Assembly: GCF_030272615.1 (NCBI RefSeq)
Contig: NC_081415.1
Span: forward strand, 377,471,392-377,535,391
Length of the DNA stretch: 64,000 bases
Reading direction: 5' to 3'
Origin: Cryptomeria japonica
Lineage: Eukaryota > Streptophyta > Pinopsida > Cupressales > Cupressaceae
The stretch's first letter is position 1, and each line of letters opens with the position of its first letter. The notes beneath the pieces are model-generated. The model worked only from the letters and a program-made list of their open reading frames with translations. It had not been told where the DNA came from and made no database searches. A program made the translations under genes and the position numbers. Below are positions 35,101 through 46,330 of the stretch, piece after piece.

Positions 35101-36489
35101 ATGGATGGGCCGTTTCATCTTTTGCATGGCCAAGGGGATCAACAAGTTAATATTCTTCAGCTTTGGTGGACTTTGAATGCGCAACTACACCTACGAAATT
35201 TGTTCGAATTTGCAACATCATGGAAATGTAGAATCCATGATACAGATGAGCATGATGAAATGCATTTCTTGACATTCTTGTCAAGGCTGGAGTCAACATT
35301 ACAAGGGATTTTTTTTTTGGGAAATCCCCAAGCTGGAGGTGTTCACAGAATTAGACAAATTCAATGTTTCCAAAAATAATGACGCACTCACAAAGTTTAG
35401 AGGGATGATTGAAAATCAATTATGTCTTGATGACGAATTAGGTTTGGAGAGTATAATGCTACCTTGGTGGTGGAGGATTTACAACGAACCAGCTCAAAAT
35501 TTACTTGTTCATTGTGTCAAGAGGTTATCAATTAAGTTAGATACCAGTTTGGACTGCCAAAGTTATTAGTTGAATGTATCACCGACAAGATTTGGAAGGC
35601 ATATCTTGTAGGTGAGGAGTATAGAAGAACTAAAGAATAACGTATTACGTCATCCGAAGGTGAAGGAGGTCAATTGCAAGAAGATAGGACCAATGAATCT
35701 AGTGATCAAGGCATCACAATTGAGGGCAACCTTGCACCCAAGGAAGTTGAGGAAACAATGGGAGATGTTCAAGTTGAGGAGGATTCGACTGAAGAGTTGC
35801 AAGTTGTTCTAAGTGGATAATTTTCATGCATCATTGGAGAGAATGATCGAGTGAGCATTGTAGAAGAGCTAGAGAACGAAGGGCAATTCGAGGTGGTGCT
35901 AGCATCAAAAATTGTATATGAAGAACAACTAAAGAAAGTTTTTGAAGATCAATCTATAAGGGAACCCCTAGTTTTTGAGAATATGCTTATAGAATTGCAC
36001 AAAGAAGCATGGTTTATGCAAAATGACAAACAAGATGTCACCACGTGAGCAAACCATGCAGAGCAATTCAAATCGGCACTAAGTGTACTTCCAACAAGGT
36101 CTCAAGAAGAGCGAGTTGATGTGAGAGGAACGATACATCACCAATTGCGACATCCTGACACCGATCTATCATCATACGATGTGTTGGTAAATATCACATA
36201 AGAATCCTCGTTCGAAGATGAAGCAAACAAAGTTGTCTTTTTCCCTGTTCTTAATTTTGAAAGTTATGAATTTGATTTTGGGGTTTTTGGAAAAACAACT
36301 TGTGTTCGGATTGACCATGGACTTGATGAATCGCCACAACTGCTAATTTTGTATGAGATTTTGCTTCAGTATGAGAGATGCATTGTGAGAGCTTGCTTCT
36401 TCGAGTTCAAGGATGAGTTTGCAAAACTTACGAACTATCACTCTTGCCATGCTTTTTTGAACCTTTTGAGAAATCATGTGAGGCCATGA
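35101..36489 (+). pseudogene. Unknown acidic reading frame of the long-LTR element, broken
   Basis: A series of protein-like segments in shifting frames: QLHLRNLFEFATSWKCRIHD with FLTFLSRLESTLQG, then DKFNVSKNNDALTKFRGMIE with LESIMLPWWW, then a Lys/Arg-rich part, then an acidic part (VVFFPVLNFESYEFDFGVF, then EFAKLTNYHSCHAFLNLL). There is no gag, protease or polymerase motif. Composition resembles the acidic protein at 30461-32041, but I see no clear alignment. Confidence 0.4.
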
Positions 36490-37539
36490 TCATATTTGGG
36501 TCTTTTGAGTCTTGTTCGTTTGAGGAGTCTTGTACATATCTTAGGGTTGGTTTTCTTTTTTTCTGTGTGTTTTAGTTCAGTTGTTTTGAGTGAGCCTGGT
36601 TGTCAATTTGCCTTGAGTCATTTGGCTCAAGATTGTTAGGTGGCTCAAGAGGTCAAGTCATTTGGTTTGTTTTCTTTAGTTTTAGTTTGCTTAGTTTAGT
36701 TTCCTTTGTGATAGCTTAATTTGTGAGAAAGGTGTTATGTTGTTTTCACATACATTGGCACAATTTTGATTTTATGTTTGGTCCATTCCCTAGATAACCA
36801 CTTATGAAGTGCTTTAGAATCCGTGGTTATTTTTCTTTAATTTGATCATTTAGTTAGGATTTGTACTCGACCTGGAAGGGAATCACTTATTGTGTCTTGA
36901 CACTGATATCTTGTGATTATTATATTTTACCATTAATCAATTGCTCTAAGTCATTGTGGTTTCTTAGGTGAAGTCATGGTTAGTGAAAAATCTAAATTCC
37001 TACTTCAACACCATTGTATTTCGCAAACCCATTATAAGCTTCACTGCTTATGAGCCAAACTGTGAAGTTAATTAAAAGAAAGTGTAAAAAAAAAGGTTGT
37101 ATCAATGAGAAAAAAAAGAAAAGAAAGAAATATCAAGGTTTTTGGCTTTGTGAACATACGAGTAACTCCATTGGGGCTATGGACGCCTGGTTGGAAATAG
37201 AGCAATATTTGTGAGATTACAGTGATAAACTTGTCAAGGCTATGGACGCTCACTGGCGGCGAGGTTCTATCCAGGAATCTTTTGAATTTTGGACTACTCA
37301 CATAGCTCGTCACGGTGGATTCTAGGAGTCATAATGGTCTTATGAGTTGGAATGAAACAATTGCACACACCTGGGTAATCAAAGATGAGATGCCTTGATC
37401 TAGTTTGGGATTCTTCTTTCCATTTGAGTATGTTTCCTAGTCCCTTGATAGGTTGTGTTGAATTATCTAGAGGTTCTAGGTTTGGATTGAGTCTTTATCT
37501 TTGAAATGTTCAGGAAGATTTATTCAAATTAATGCTAGA
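36490..37539. other. Internal non-coding region
   Basis: No gene seen. A purine-rich run (GAGAAAAAAAAGAAAAGAAAG, about 37108-37130) could be a displaced polypurine tract. GGCTATGGACGC occurs twice within about 60 bases (37177 and 37238 region). Confidence 0.35.
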
Positions 37540-38260
37540 TGTTGTGATGTTACCACACACCATTGCAAATGGGGAACCCCACTTTTTTGCTTTCTAGCTT
37601 TGGTTTTAGTTAGGTTGTCTTCAAGATTGGCAGTAGTTTTGTAGTCTTTAGCCTTTTCTTGTGAGAGGGGAGTATGTTTTGTGAGTGTAAGGATTGAGGA
37701 TTGAGGGAAGTTGCAAATGTTGTCCATATTGCAAAGTTGTCGAAATTGCTAAAATTGCCAAATCTTGTCAAAGTTGTCAAGTGTGAGAAGTGGTAATGTT
37801 TCTAGTAATTCTGTCAGGAATCGCAAGCATAATGTCTTAGGGTTAGTAAGATTTCAAGTCTGCATTGTGCAGGGCTTAGGTGGGTAATTGAGGAGAGGGA
37901 ACTCAAAATTTGTCTGTCTGGAGTCAAACCCCTCATTTCATGTATAAATTTGTGCAAGGTCCAGGGGGGTAAGTTATGCACTAATGTCAAACCCTACCTC
38001 AAGATGATCATTCAAAAATGGCTGAGTGTAGATTAAAGGGCCCTTATGCTTGTACTACTTTGTGCATACCCAAGGTCATAGTGCGCTTTAACATTTACTT
38101 GTGCAACTTGGGCATGCCTACTTCTCAAATGCACTCGTAATTTTGTGCAACCCTATCCTTTAAACCTACTCTTGGATGAAGTTGTGCACGTCACCACCTC
38201 ATTTGCACCCTTGCACCTTTAGTTGTGCAAGTCAACTCTCAATATACTCTCTACAAAGAT
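37540..38260 (+). repeat. Start of a 3' LTR with a TTGTGCAA motif array
   Basis: Begins TGTTGTGATGTTACCACAC, then CATTGCAAATGGGGAACCCC, as in the LTRs at 47339 and (inverted) 26834. From 37947 to 38235 the words TTGTGCAA, TGTGCA and TGCAC recur about ten times. The right part of the LTR is not recognisable and the next element begins near 38280. Confidence 0.55.
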
Positions 38261-38490
38261 GATTGAGTGTCTATCTTGGATGATGAAACATGTGCCGAAC
38301 ACAATTGTAAGCAAAGATCATCAATTTCCTTATCCTTTTATTCGACTATCTTGGTAGCTTGATCTCTATCCTTGAGCAAATGTAAGTAATCAGCCTTTAT
38401 CATTTCAATTGCCTATTTGATAGGTTACAATTGTACATGAAATATCCCACTTTGGAGACCTCTTTGTCTTTCCTCCTTTTGGGTCTTACC

Positions 38491-39193
38491 CATAGTTGAA
38501 AAACTCGGACTCAGTAGTGATATGGTTGGCCCAAATTGTTTAAAAACTGGGGACCCACCAAAAAACTTAGCAAAAATTTATCAATAACTCGACAAAGTTA
38601 TTGAACATTTGAAAATATATAATTTCTTAAAATATTCTTAGAAAACATACATATACACCGAATTGAATGTAAATATAATTCAAAACTACAAATGCGCTGT
38701 AAATAATTTATAGCATTATTTATATTTAGTCATTTATAGTTTTAAACCGACTATCATATTTTTGGAGCATTAATTATATTTAATAATTTATAGTTTTGTG
38801 GTCACCACATTTCAATATGGTATGTATTATTTTTGTGCCTGTGAAGTGGTGACAAACAATTGCATACAATTCAAAATACAAATTAGATCGATTCATGCCC
38901 TAATCGTGTCATCCTTCCTATGTTGTCCTTCCCATGCTGTCCTATTAATCACATCTTTATCTTCCCTTTGTCATGGCTAGAAACCTGTAAATATGTCTTA
39001 CATTTGTTAGGGTTAACGTTTCTGCCAATTTTTTCACTGTTTTCATGCAATTTTCTTGCAATTTTTAAGGGTTTTACTCAGTACAAGTTAGGCAAAAACT
39101 TGTCATTGAGTATATAGATGAGTGGCTTGCATTGGATTAGGGCTCGCAAGTACTCGCGTGGCTTGTGATTTTCAAGTGAGTTTTTCATCTATG
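38491..39193. mobile_element. hAT MITE, 703 bp
   Basis: Termini CATAGTTGAAAAACTCG and, inverted, CATAGATGAAAAACTCA match at 15 of 17 positions. The 8-bp flanks GTCTTACC (38483-38490) and GTCTCACG (39194-39201) match at 6 of 8. The termini are the same as the left end of the hAT transposon at 62459, so that family probably mobilised it. No coding sequence. Confidence 0.75.
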
Positions 39194-39651
39194 GTCTCAC
39201 GTATTAGGTCATCAATGGCTATGTGAGTGCTATCAATTCTTGTTAGTGCTTGTACTACCTTGTCATTTGAAAGTTGAAACCACACATTGAATTTTAATAC
39301 TTTTTAATGCCATAAATTTATGATCAAATTCATTTAAGTTATTTGAGCTACCACCTAAAGAATTTCTAATTCCTCTTCATTTGAATGAACATTATCTCCA
39401 TCAATAATCTCATCACTTGAAACCTTAGAATCTTCTTGTAGGCATGGTGTGACAGCATTATGATCATCACAAGATTCCCTCTTTTCAGCATCAACTTCTG
39501 ATTCAGCTTACCTAAAAAACTCATCATAGAGATTTTTGAATATTTCACTTGCAGATGCATAAAGTGATTCTCTTTCATTCTTGCTTTGTGATGTAGTTGC
39601 AGATTGTCTTGATAGGGAATCTTTATATTGCTGCATACTATAAGATAAGCT

Positions 39652-40562
39652 CTATTTGTGCTGATAGAGAAGTTTCTCTGTCTCCTTCAAGACTTGCAAC
39701 TCTTTAGGTCCTTGATTAAAATCAGCAAGGTGACTTTTCTCATTAAAGATCAAGTTTTTTTGTTTGTCTTCAATGGCACGATTTTCAAAATCAGCTCCGT
39801 TTCTAACCCTTCCAATGCTTAACTTGAATAGAAGGTTTGTTAGCAATAAAGTCAAGCAATGAATCATCAAAAGATCCCATCGCTTGTCCCTGTAAGCATT
39901 TCGGTGTCAAACCACCTAGATCCCAAGGCCTTATGGCTTTTTTAATTTGTTCTAAAAAAATAGGCTTATCTAGCTCCCCATTAGTTGTTGTTTTTCCTTC
40001 AAATAAACCATTCGGAAACTCTTCCATACATTCCTCATGATTAATGACATTATCTTCTTCATAAAAAAGTTCTCTAGGTGGATCTTCCTCAATTTCAACA
40101 TACTCTGTTTCTGAAATCTCAAGTGGACCAATCTGAAAGTCTCCATTCTTAAAATCAGCCTCATGTGATGACAAATCAGATTTGTTATATCAATGCCACC
40201 AATGCCATCCTCAATAAGCTCGGTCTGGTAGTCAAGCCAGAAGCCATCTATGAGACCGTCACTGTAATGAGATAAAGTATCATCATGGTTAGCTATTTTG
40301 AGGACTTCATCCTTACTTCCTTCAACAGACCTGTCATTTGAAAGTGTGTTAAGGAATTTAACTATGAAAACTTTGTACAACTGTCACCAACTTCGTTGGA
40401 TAGCTCTACAGGTGTATTCAAGGCTATTGTTATGTCATTTCTATCATGGGAAGCCTTATCCATGGTAGTTGCATGCAAGTCAATTGAATCATCTTGAGGC
40501 TCTACTACATAGTTCTTTTGTATCATAGCAGCTATTCCATCATTTGTCTTTAGTGCTAACAT
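39652..40562 (-). pseudogene. Unknown acidic protein, relative of 17146-18719, broken
   Basis: Minus-strand segments in three frames: a 66-codon stretch from 40562, then SDGLIDGFWLDYQTEL with EDGIGGIDI (about 40275-40180), then a 123-codon very acidic stretch (40174-39803), then a Lys/Glu-rich part. GFW-DY followed by GIGGI occurs in the same order in the first element. Further coiled-coil-like fragments (LLKDRDQATKIVE near 38370) suggest the frame once ran on leftwards past the MITE. No known domain. Confidence 0.5.
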
Positions 40563-40762
40563 CTTATTTTCAAACCCTTCCTTAAGTTTGGATTTGTCAT
40601 TGTTTTAAGGTACTCTTTAACGTCTAGATCCTTCATTAGATTAGAGAGTTCTTGCATCATCTTAGATATTGACTTATCAGCTATACACATCTTTCCAACT
40701 TTGTTATGCAACTGGTGAAATGCAACAAGTGACCACTACCCAGCAGGCTGGTAGGAAAAACT

Positions 40763-40775
40763 CGCTGTGATGCCA
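40763..40775 (-). other. Degenerate initiator-Met primer-binding site
   Basis: The minus strand reads GGTGGCATCACAGC where TGGTATCAGAGC is expected, one base from the LTR edge. It has three substitutions. Confidence 0.55.
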
Positions 40776-40776
40776 C

Positions 40777-42074
40777 CGAAATGTCCCACCCTGATTTTGA
40801 TATTTGTTTTTCTGAAGTTTGTCTTTTCTAATTTTTTTGTTTCTTCAATTTCTGATTTTTTTTTATATTTTTGCATATAATGGAAATGAATGCTGGAAAA
40901 TGAAATTAAACAACTCTTAGTACTAAAAGATAAATAACTTCACCAAACCCACAATTATTATTTGCATCAAATTTAAATATTGAACATACCCCAGTCCACG
41001 CCTCAGCAAGAAACACAACACCCCAAACGTCCACCTAGAAAGATGAATTTGCTGACTAAAGGACAGCTACCAGTGAAGACTGGTACAGCCTGATTTAGGT
41101 TCTGAATATGATCTGAAATTGCATTCCCAAACCCCACATTGGCGTTATGAAAGGTACAGCCTGATTTGGAGATGGTACAACCAACAATGGTGAACCTCCA
41201 ATGCGTCTAATCTGCAATTTAAACCTTTCAATCTGCTCTCTTTCAATCTGTTGAAAATCTGATTGAATTAGGTTTGATGAATTGAATTTAATGAAGAACA
41301 ATTATAACCTCTAAATGAGATTATCAAATTGAGCGCTCTTGGTGATCTTTCACATTTGCAAACACTGTTCTTTTTGAGGGATTTCATCCTCAAAAATCTA
41401 TGGCTTTCACAAATTAGCAAACCCTTGCTTCAGCTCTGCATATGAAATTTGCAAACACAAGTATATGAAAAAACTCTCAAATGATTTTTTTTATATCTCC
41501 CCAAAAGCTCATGTCCCTCATCACTTTTTAATCATTTTAAATTAATTTCTTTTGATGTCTTAAAACTCCATAGCTGGCATCCCCTTTATGGTTCTTAATT
41601 AATCACTTTATGAGACTAATATATTTAACTCTTTTAAGTTTTAACCCCTTACGACCCCTTTCTCGTAAAGTCATTTAATATAATTAATAAATATTAAAGT
41701 AAATACTTGATAAGAATATAATAAATCAAATTAAATCATTAAACTATGAGACTAATCCTGTCAACTTTCTAGATATAGCCATGATGCCCATTGATCAACT
41801 TGTGACTTACTATAAATAGTAAGTACGATCCAAACGTCCAAGTGACTTACTAAAAATAATGTGTGGCAAAGAGCCCTGAATGATCTCAGGAAGGCATACC
41901 ACAAATAAATTGGAACGCTAAGATGAAGAATACTGAGATAAGCACCAAAAGGTCTGCTGAAGAGCCATAGAACACCCTCAGAAGGGTCCCTTAATTACCA
42001 TGCTAGCCTACAAGGACCAAAGTCAATAGGCTAATCATACAAATAATGCTGCTGCTTAAAAAGGGGACATTACA
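40777..42074 (-). repeat. 5' LTR of the second non-autonomous element
   Basis: On the minus strand it starts TGTAATGTCCCCTTTTTAAG and carries the TTAGCCTAT/TAGGCTA pair and CTTACTATTTATAGTAAG (41806-41823), as in the LTRs at 14204 and 43115. It ends GGGTGGGACATTTCG. Confidence 0.65.
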
Positions 42075-42194
42075 TATTTTCTTTTGAGTTTATCTTCAAC
42101 TGTGTAGTAAATTGTTTTAAATATTGAATTGAGATTTATTTTCTATCAAAGTGTCATCGTGGATATAATGCATATTATTGTATTGATTAAACAG

Positions 42195-42273
42195 GGATTT
42201 TCAATCAGTATTTCTTGGTTGTATGAATCTCATGCTCCAATTTTTGGATCACTTGCTGTGGATTCTTGCACCG
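42195..42273 (+). CDS. Host gene exon: PQQ/beta-propeller domain (continuation)
   Basis: A 79-base exon, acceptor AAACAG and donor GTTATG, entering in phase 0 and leaving in phase 1. It encodes ISWLYESHAPIFGSLAVDSC followed by T, the 'W-Y...PIF.SL.vd' segment that follows 'vyvaTtsG.v.A' in the AASDH-like propeller. Entry phase matches the exon at 4897-4956 and exit phase matches 42486-42550. There is no stop. Intervening sequence from 4957 to 42194 is thus a single intron. Confidence 0.7.
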
Positions 42274-42485
42274 GTTATGGTATTATTTATTCTACTTTTC
42301 GAAAGATTACTTTTATCTTATTACTTTGAAGTTGGGATATTTTTAATATTTGGAATTGTCAAATAAGTGCATGTATTTAACTTGAAAATCAAATGTGTTA
42401 TATTCAATGTTTAATGTGTTCTCATAATTACATTCTCTTATTGAGATGCAATAACACTTGTAAATATTTTGATGATGGCTGCCAG

Positions 42486-42550
42486 TGATTTGTAGCATGG
42501 TGAATGGAAATATAATTGCCTTGTCCACCTTTGGCAAATGTGTTTGGCAG
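42486..42550 (+). CDS. Host gene exon: PQQ/beta-propeller domain (continuation)
   Basis: A 65-base exon, acceptor GCTGCCAG and donor GTGTGT. Its first two bases complete a valine codon with the last base of the previous exon. It encodes ICSMVNGNIIALSTFGKCVW followed by Q, a typical propeller blade (hydrophobic strand, small-residue turn, strand ending in Trp). It ends in phase 0. The next exon was not found before the element at 42928, so the next intron probably also exceeds 19 kb. Confidence 0.72.
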
Positions 42551-43130
42551 GTGTGTCATTTTACTTCCATTTAGAGACTTAAAAAGTTATAGTAGATATA
42601 CCTAAAAGAAATAGATTTTGATATGTTGAACTTGGACGTAGAGGATGCTAAAAATCTTTTTTGTCAATTCTTAGTTGCTGATTTCCTAAACACCAATCAC
42701 TTGGTATTTTTAAGTTACTTATGTTTATAAATTATTTAATGCCATAACAAAAAATATCTTTGGCCATGGGAGGTTTGTAGAAATCAAAGATGCTGCATGC
42801 AATAACAATTCCATGAAGTGACTGGTAAATAATTGTCAGTAAAAATGGGTGAGCTTATTTTGCTACTTTTATTGTGCTTTAGATATAGACATCAATGTTC
42901 TTGAATACTAATCATAAGATAATGCTATGTAAGATGCTACCCCTAGTTTGCTTCCAAATTTATTCTCTTTATTACCTTCCAGTTATTTACTATTTGAACT
43001 TGAAGAGCACTCAGTATAACAACAATTTATTACTTTTTCTAATCAACCACAGCAGTACTATTTTGATACATATTCATCCACAATAATAACACACATGCAA
43101 GATCTAGCAATAAGTGTAATGTCCCCTGTG

Positions 43131-43256
43131 ATATCCCCACTTTGAAATAGAATTTAATAATAAATGATAATAATATCCCCACTTTGAAATAGAATTTAAT
43201 AATAAATTATAATAATATCCCCACTTTGAAATAGAATTTAATAATAAATGATAATA
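43131..43256 (+). repeat. Three 42-bp tandem repeats
   Basis: Three nearly identical units start ATATCCCCACTTTGAAATAG at 43131, 43173 and 43215, at the 5' edge of the solo LTR. Confidence 0.9.
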
Positions 43257-44111
43257 ATAAAATTAAAATATAAAATGATATAATTAAATATGATTAATTA
43301 AAAATTAATTAAGTTAATGAAAAGTCAAAAGACATGAAAGGAAAAGTTGTGACTCCCTCAACAATGATATATAAAAGGGAGAAGAAAACCTCATTTGAGG
43401 GGGGGATAATTTGGTAATGAGAAGTGCATATCTGATTTAAATAATAAGTGCAGATTTGATTATGAATGGTTGTGTCCCTTTCAAATGGTAGAAATAATGA
43501 AGAGTTGCACTCTTTCAAAGGGTGATAATGGTGAAAGGGTGTGTCTCTTGCCAAAGGGCATACATGATGAAGAGGTGTGACCTCTCCCTCAAATTGAGAG
43601 ATATAAAGGGAAGGAATCAAAAGCATCTAGTGAAATCACCATTGATAAGATCAGATCAGAATTGTTATCAAGTTACAAGAAGTAACATTTGTGTTCTTTG
43701 TGGTATGCCTCCCAATCTGCAGGCGACATCTACAGTGCGAATTCCAACCGCAAGCTACAATCCGCGTACAGGTAAGAGGGGTTAAGAAGTCTTAAGGTAT
43801 ATATGTGTGTGGACATGTGTGCCACACACACACACATATATATTAATGCATTTTTATGAATACATATATCTCTAATGATTACTTATATGAATGTAGCAAT
43901 AAAGATAGGAATCTATGTAGAATATAAAGATTAAAGAATATGTAAATGAAGACGTAAATTATGGAATGGAAAACAGTAATGAATTATAAAATGTAATATT
44001 AATGTGATTATATGATGGAGGCTATAGGGAAGAAATTCCCTTAGCCTAATGGAGGGATTATGATAATCCTTGGTAGGCAGTATATACTGAATATCTATAT
44101 GCATATATATG

Positions 44112-44423
44112 GCTTGGTTGACTAAGTTCATCCAAGAAGAGACGGATCTGGCCGATCCCCTCGGATGGACTTGGATGATGAGATGCATCATCCAAGGCAA
44201 GGAATTGACATATGGTCTTCCTTGGATGGCTTGGGTGTAAGAAATTACACCCAAGACAGGAATCGAATTAACCTTCGATTTCCTGGATGGCTTGGGTGTA
44301 AGAAGAGGAATCGAATTAACCTTCGATTTCCTGGATAGCTTGGGTGTAAGAAATTACATCCAAGACAGGAATCGAATTCACCTTCGATTTCCTGGATGGC
44401 TTGGAACCAAGATGGGTTCCAAG
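44112..44423 (+). repeat. Hairpin array, solo-LTR copy
   Basis: Six units of about 50-65 bases. Stems seen: CTTGGATGATG/CATCATCCAAG, CTTGGGTGTAA/TTACACCCAAG with a GAAA loop, CTTGGGTGTAA/TTACATCCAAG, and CTTGGAACC/GGTTCCAAG. One unit has lost its right arm. Confidence 0.85.
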
Positions 44424-46194
44424 AAGGCGAGCTTCACAGCTGCCTAAGGACATATCTTCGTATGGCATTCGTATCCTTTTTATTTTAAAGAATTGAAAGT
44501 AGTGTTAATTAAGTAATTGAACTTTAATTGCAAATTAGATTAGTTATGTATATATATTTTTGTTGTGTTCTAACAATTTGTTTTGCAGGACAATGATCTC
44601 TAACTAGTAGGGACATTACATCCCCTTTTTGGGATGAGATCGTTCATGATTGGATTAGCCTATTATTGGCCCTTGTAAGCTAAGACTGACGGTTAGAGGG
44701 TCCTAGTTGGTAGTGCAGGAGGCTTATTCCTATTTTGGAGGTCAGAAGTGTTCAGGATTGCTCTTCGTTTGGTTCAGTTTGGCCTTCGTTTGACTCTGTT
44801 TCACACACTATTTATAGTAAGTATTTGATTGAGAGGGACCCTTACTATTTTTAGTAAGGCAGTTGGATGCGTAGCGGGAACAATGGTTGACCTCTAGGTT
44901 CAAACGAGACAGAGAAATTAATGAAATATTAAAATTATAATGGCATTTAATGATATTATTTGGTAATGATTATATTATAAAGTTATTATTTAACTTTATA
45001 AAATGTCATTAAGAGTGGGGCCATTATAGGATTAAATGACTTAATGATATGTTGCATAAGGAGGAATTAAAAGTAAAGAATGTTTTATCCCACATTGCTA
45101 AAAGTACAAATATTCACCGACTTAAGAAGCTATATAAGCAAGGCTATCCTTTCATTTTGAGGGTAGTTATGAGAATTGGATATTGAAACTATTTCTCCTT
45201 GGTTGCTGGAAATCAATGATTGGATATTCTAAGGACGAAAACCCTTGGAATTAGTGAAGGCTGGATGGAAACCCATTCCTTTAAGATTGGTGAATTCAAA
45301 CGGAGTTCACATTTGGATGAATAGTGGAATTTTGGAATCAAACAAGCAGATTATTGGAGGCATTGGTGGCACAAATATTCATATTCACTCAGGAGAAAAT
45401 CGTGGGTTTCAGAAATGCACTGACAGCCATTGATTCTTATATTAGACTTCATCTATTTGCAGATCGGGCAGCTACCTTTGTGCATCGATTTGGCATATAG
45501 GAGTCCTCATTGCATGAGCTAGGGATGCCAGGCCTTCATTGATTGAGGAGGCTTCATAATCAGGTTCTTTCATAGTCACTTCATGCATTGTACTGTTGTT
45601 TCCTAAGCAATGAATTGTTATATCAGACCTTAAGAGGACTTGTGTAGCATTGGGAAATCATTGTAAGGCCAATATACTCATTCTATACTAGTATTGTAAT
45701 GAGGTAGAACATCAATGAAAGGAAGGAGAGGTCGCATGATAAATGTTTGATGTAATGCCTATGGTTATAATCTTCATAGACAGCATAATAGATTGCATGC
45801 CAATTGTTTGAAGTAATGTCTAGTTGCTGTAGGTGCATATTTACATAGTGTGGGTCATCTATATGCATTCATAAAGACAAAAAGAATTACATTTGCATTA
45901 TGGTTCTTTGCCTAGACATCTGAGTAACCATTTGACAGCATTTAAATCACATTTGACATCTTTTCAAGCAATCTTTATCAGACTGAAACATAGAAACAGC
46001 AAGTAAAGGGGTTGTTTGCAAAGTGTTTGACAAAATTCCTAAGTGCTTAAAACTGAAAATTTAAGTCAGAACCAGTAGGGGTTCCTACAATAAGGAATAA
46101 GATGAACATACAATTTAGATGGAAATTCTTGCAGGAGAAAACTACAGCAAAATATTGCTTATATAGATCTCTTGTAGTCACCAACCTACTTCAT

Positions 46195-46330
46195 TAAGAA
46201 AGCTTCTTTTGTAGGCACCAACCCACAAGAGCAATCAATCCCTAACAACTGGGCACCAACCCACAAGAAACACCAATCTCTTTTAATGAGAGGCACCAAA
46301 CTCCCGATCTCCTTAATTGGAAGGCACCCA
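46195..46330. repeat. GGCACCAACCCACAAGA short repeat cluster
   Basis: GTAGGCACCAACCCACAAGA, GGGCACCAACCCACAAGA, GAGGCACCAAACTCCC and AAGGCACCCACCTCC lie within 140 bases in the 3' LTR of the PDS5-carrying element. Confidence 0.5.

Larger units (their letters stand above)
38280..42074 (-). mobile_element. Second non-autonomous LTR element of the 6196-19749 type, left end lost
   Basis: The 5' LTR is at the right (40777-42074), with a primer site just inside and a broken acidic reading frame to the left that shares peptides with the first element. The 3' LTR is missing. A MITE sits in the internal region at 38491-39193. Confidence 0.6.
43127..44620 (+). repeat. Solo LTR of the chromovirus family, TSD TCCCC
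   Basis: Starts TGTGATATCCCC, ends CTAGTAGGGACATTACA, flanked by TCCCC (43122-43126 and 44621-44625). The right half aligns with the LTRs of the chromovirus at 53088-61211, including the hairpin array. The left half (U3) differs, so it is a different subfamily. TATA-like TATATAAAAG near 43369. Confidence 0.85.
43115..46089 (+). repeat. Solo LTR with TSD ATAAG, containing another solo LTR
   Basis: Begins TGTAATG at 43115, is interrupted after TCCCC at 43126, resumes at 44621 and ends GGGGTTCCTACA. ATAAG flanks both ends exactly (43110-43114 and 46090-46094). Same family as 14204-17032. TATA-like TATATAAG at 45131. Confidence 0.85.
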
